NCBI GenBank assembly: GCA_913041775.1
Contig: CAJWJW010000069.1
Coordinates: forward strand, 1-7,154
Length of the DNA stretch: 7,154 bases
Source of the DNA: an uncultured Flavobacteriales bacterium
GTDB taxonomy: Bacteria > Bacteroidota > Bacteroidia > Flavobacteriales > UBA7430
Direction of reading: 5' to 3'
A model generated the notes under the pieces. That model worked only from the letters and a program-made list of their open reading frames with translations, did no database searches and was not told the origin of the DNA. Of this stretch, positions 6,454 to 7,154 are shown in pieces. Position numbers and translations under genes: made by a program. Each line of letters begins with the position of its first letter. Positions within the stretch are counted from its first letter, which is position 1.

Positions 6454-7154
6454 TTACGGCACCTCTACTTTGTTTAATATTTGCTCTATAATATCTTCAG
6501 CACTTACATCTTCAGCTTCTGCCTCATAAGTCAGCCCAATTCTATGTCGAAGTATATCGGTACAAACAGCACGTACATCTTCTGGTATTACATAACCTCT
6601 ACGTTTAATAAAGGCATATACTTTTGCTGCTGTAGCTAAATTAATTGATCCACGTGGAGAAGCACCGAAAGAAATAAGTGGACTTAAATTTTCTAATCCA
6701 TAACGTTCTGGATAACGAGTAGCAAAAATAATATCGAGTATATAAGACTCAATTTTCTCGTCCATATAAACAGTTTTCACTACTTCACGAGCTTTAATAA
6801 TTTGGTCGATGCTTACAACTGGCTTTACAATTTCATACTGCCCTTTTAAGCTATTACGCATAATAATACGCTCGTCTTCTTGCTTTGGGTAATCGATAAC
6901 CGTTTTTAGCATAAATCGATCTACCTGAGCTTCAGGCAAAGGATAAGTCCCTTCTTGTTCAACCGGATTCTGGGTTGCTAACACCAAGAAAGGTTCTTCC
7001 ATCTTAAAGGTTTCAGAACCGATGGTTACCTGTCGTTCTTGCATCGCTTCTAATAAAGCAGATTGTACTTTTGCAGGAGCACGGTTAATTTCATCAGCTA
7101 AAATAAAATTCCCAAAAATTGGTCCCTTCTTAATACTGAATTCATTCTTAGGCA
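6454..7154 (-). CDS. moxR: MoxR-family AAA+ ATPase, N-terminus cut by window edge
   Basis: This is a cytosolic AAA+ ATPase of the MoxR family, thought to act as a remodelling chaperone for VWA-domain partners. The frame stays open to the right edge, so 232 codons are visible; the methionine at 7044 is internal, not the start. Numbering visible residues from the edge, Walker B is ILADEINRAP (D20, E21), sensor 1 is LATQNP (N62), a likely arginine-finger segment is EAQVDRF (R79), and sensor 2 is GASPRG (R167). The C-terminal helical lid follows. Family members are usually about 320-335 residues, so about 90-100 residues, including Walker A, lie outside the window. The stop codon is TAA. One base separates it from the DUF58 start, and that gene's ribosome-binding site lies inside the last moxR codons, which suggests coupled translation. 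The family assignment is very secure. The subfamily is inferred from the Bat neighbours. Confidence 0.97.
   Translation of the reverse strand, partial: PKNEFSIKKGPIFGNFILADEINRAPAKVQSALLEAMQERQVTIGSETFKMEEPFLVLATQNPVEQEGTYPLPEAQVDRFMLKTVIDYPKQEDERIIMRNSLKGQYEIVKPVVSIDQIIKAREVVKTVYMDEKIESYILDIIFATRYPERYGLENLSPLISFGASPRGSINLATAAKVYAFIKRRGYVIPEDVRAVCTDILRHRIGLTYEAEAEDVSAEDIIEQILNKVEVP
6460..6466 (-). promoter_or_regulatory. Shine-Dalgarno-like site for the DUF58 gene
   Basis: The minus strand reads AGAGGTG, 7 nt before the ATG at 6452. It lies within the final coding codons of moxR, so ribosomes finishing moxR would be positioned to start the next gene. It supports the ATG at 6452 as the true start. 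Many Bacteroidetes genes lack such a site, so its presence is informative though short. Confidence 0.6.

Noticed and set aside
6454..7044. moxR starting at the methionine at 7044
   Set aside because: The frame is open to the edge, and upstream codons encode Walker B and the conserved DEINRAPAKVQSALLEA block, so this methionine is internal.
1..7154. Mobile element, CRISPR array, phage or defence island
   Set aside because: No transposase, integrase, repeat-spacer pattern, inverted terminal repeats or defence-type domains were seen. MoxR with VWA proteins can recall ATPase-VWA conflict systems, but the full Bat gene order explains the locus.

Overview
The window is a gene-dense, AT-rich stretch (GC roughly one third by eye). 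Every supported gene is on the minus strand, so transcription runs from right (position 7154) to left (position 1). The content and order identify it as a Bacteroidetes MoxR-Bat ("Bacteroides aerotolerance") operon. A member of the class Flavobacteriia is likely from the low GC and protein style, but the genus cannot be told. A second hint to the phylum is that all four proteins with Sec signal peptides have an Ala-Gln cleavage junction, as expected from the Bacteroidetes preference for Gln after signal peptidase I cleavage.

Layout in the direction of transcription: (1) moxR, an AAA+ ATPase whose N-terminus, including Walker A, lies beyond the right edge (6454-7154, partial); (2) a soluble DUF58 protein with a von Willebrand A-like (VWA) fold (5589-6452); (3) an exported and anchored BatD/MxaA-like protein with a TTG start (4682-5587); (4) batA (3691-4689) and (5) batB (2651-3691), paralogous membrane-anchored VWA proteins; (6) batC, a TPR protein with a very acidic low-complexity tail (1816-2664); (7) batD, an Ig-like/TM/cytosolic-tail protein (77-1810); and (8) the first 24 codons of a probable batE (1-74, partial). 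No gap between genes exceeds 5 nt and three junctions overlap. There is therefore no room for an internal promoter or terminator outside coding sequence. The operon promoter and terminator must lie outside the window. I see no tRNA, rRNA, CRISPR array, mobile element or long repeat.

Working model, part family knowledge and part inference: cytosolic MoxR acts as an ATP-driven remodelling chaperone. It works with the DUF58 protein and with the VWA domains of BatA and BatB, which all keep complete metal-binding (MIDAS) residues. The BatD-like proteins and the TPR proteins BatC and BatE present large domains on the periplasmic side of the inner membrane. The result would be a trans-envelope assembly that folds, activates or metallates unknown envelope clients. 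The order moxR-DUF58-BatD/MxaA-like-VWA resembles the mxaR-S-A-C part of the methanol dehydrogenase maturation cluster. This is a known but mechanistically unresolved system, not an obviously new one.
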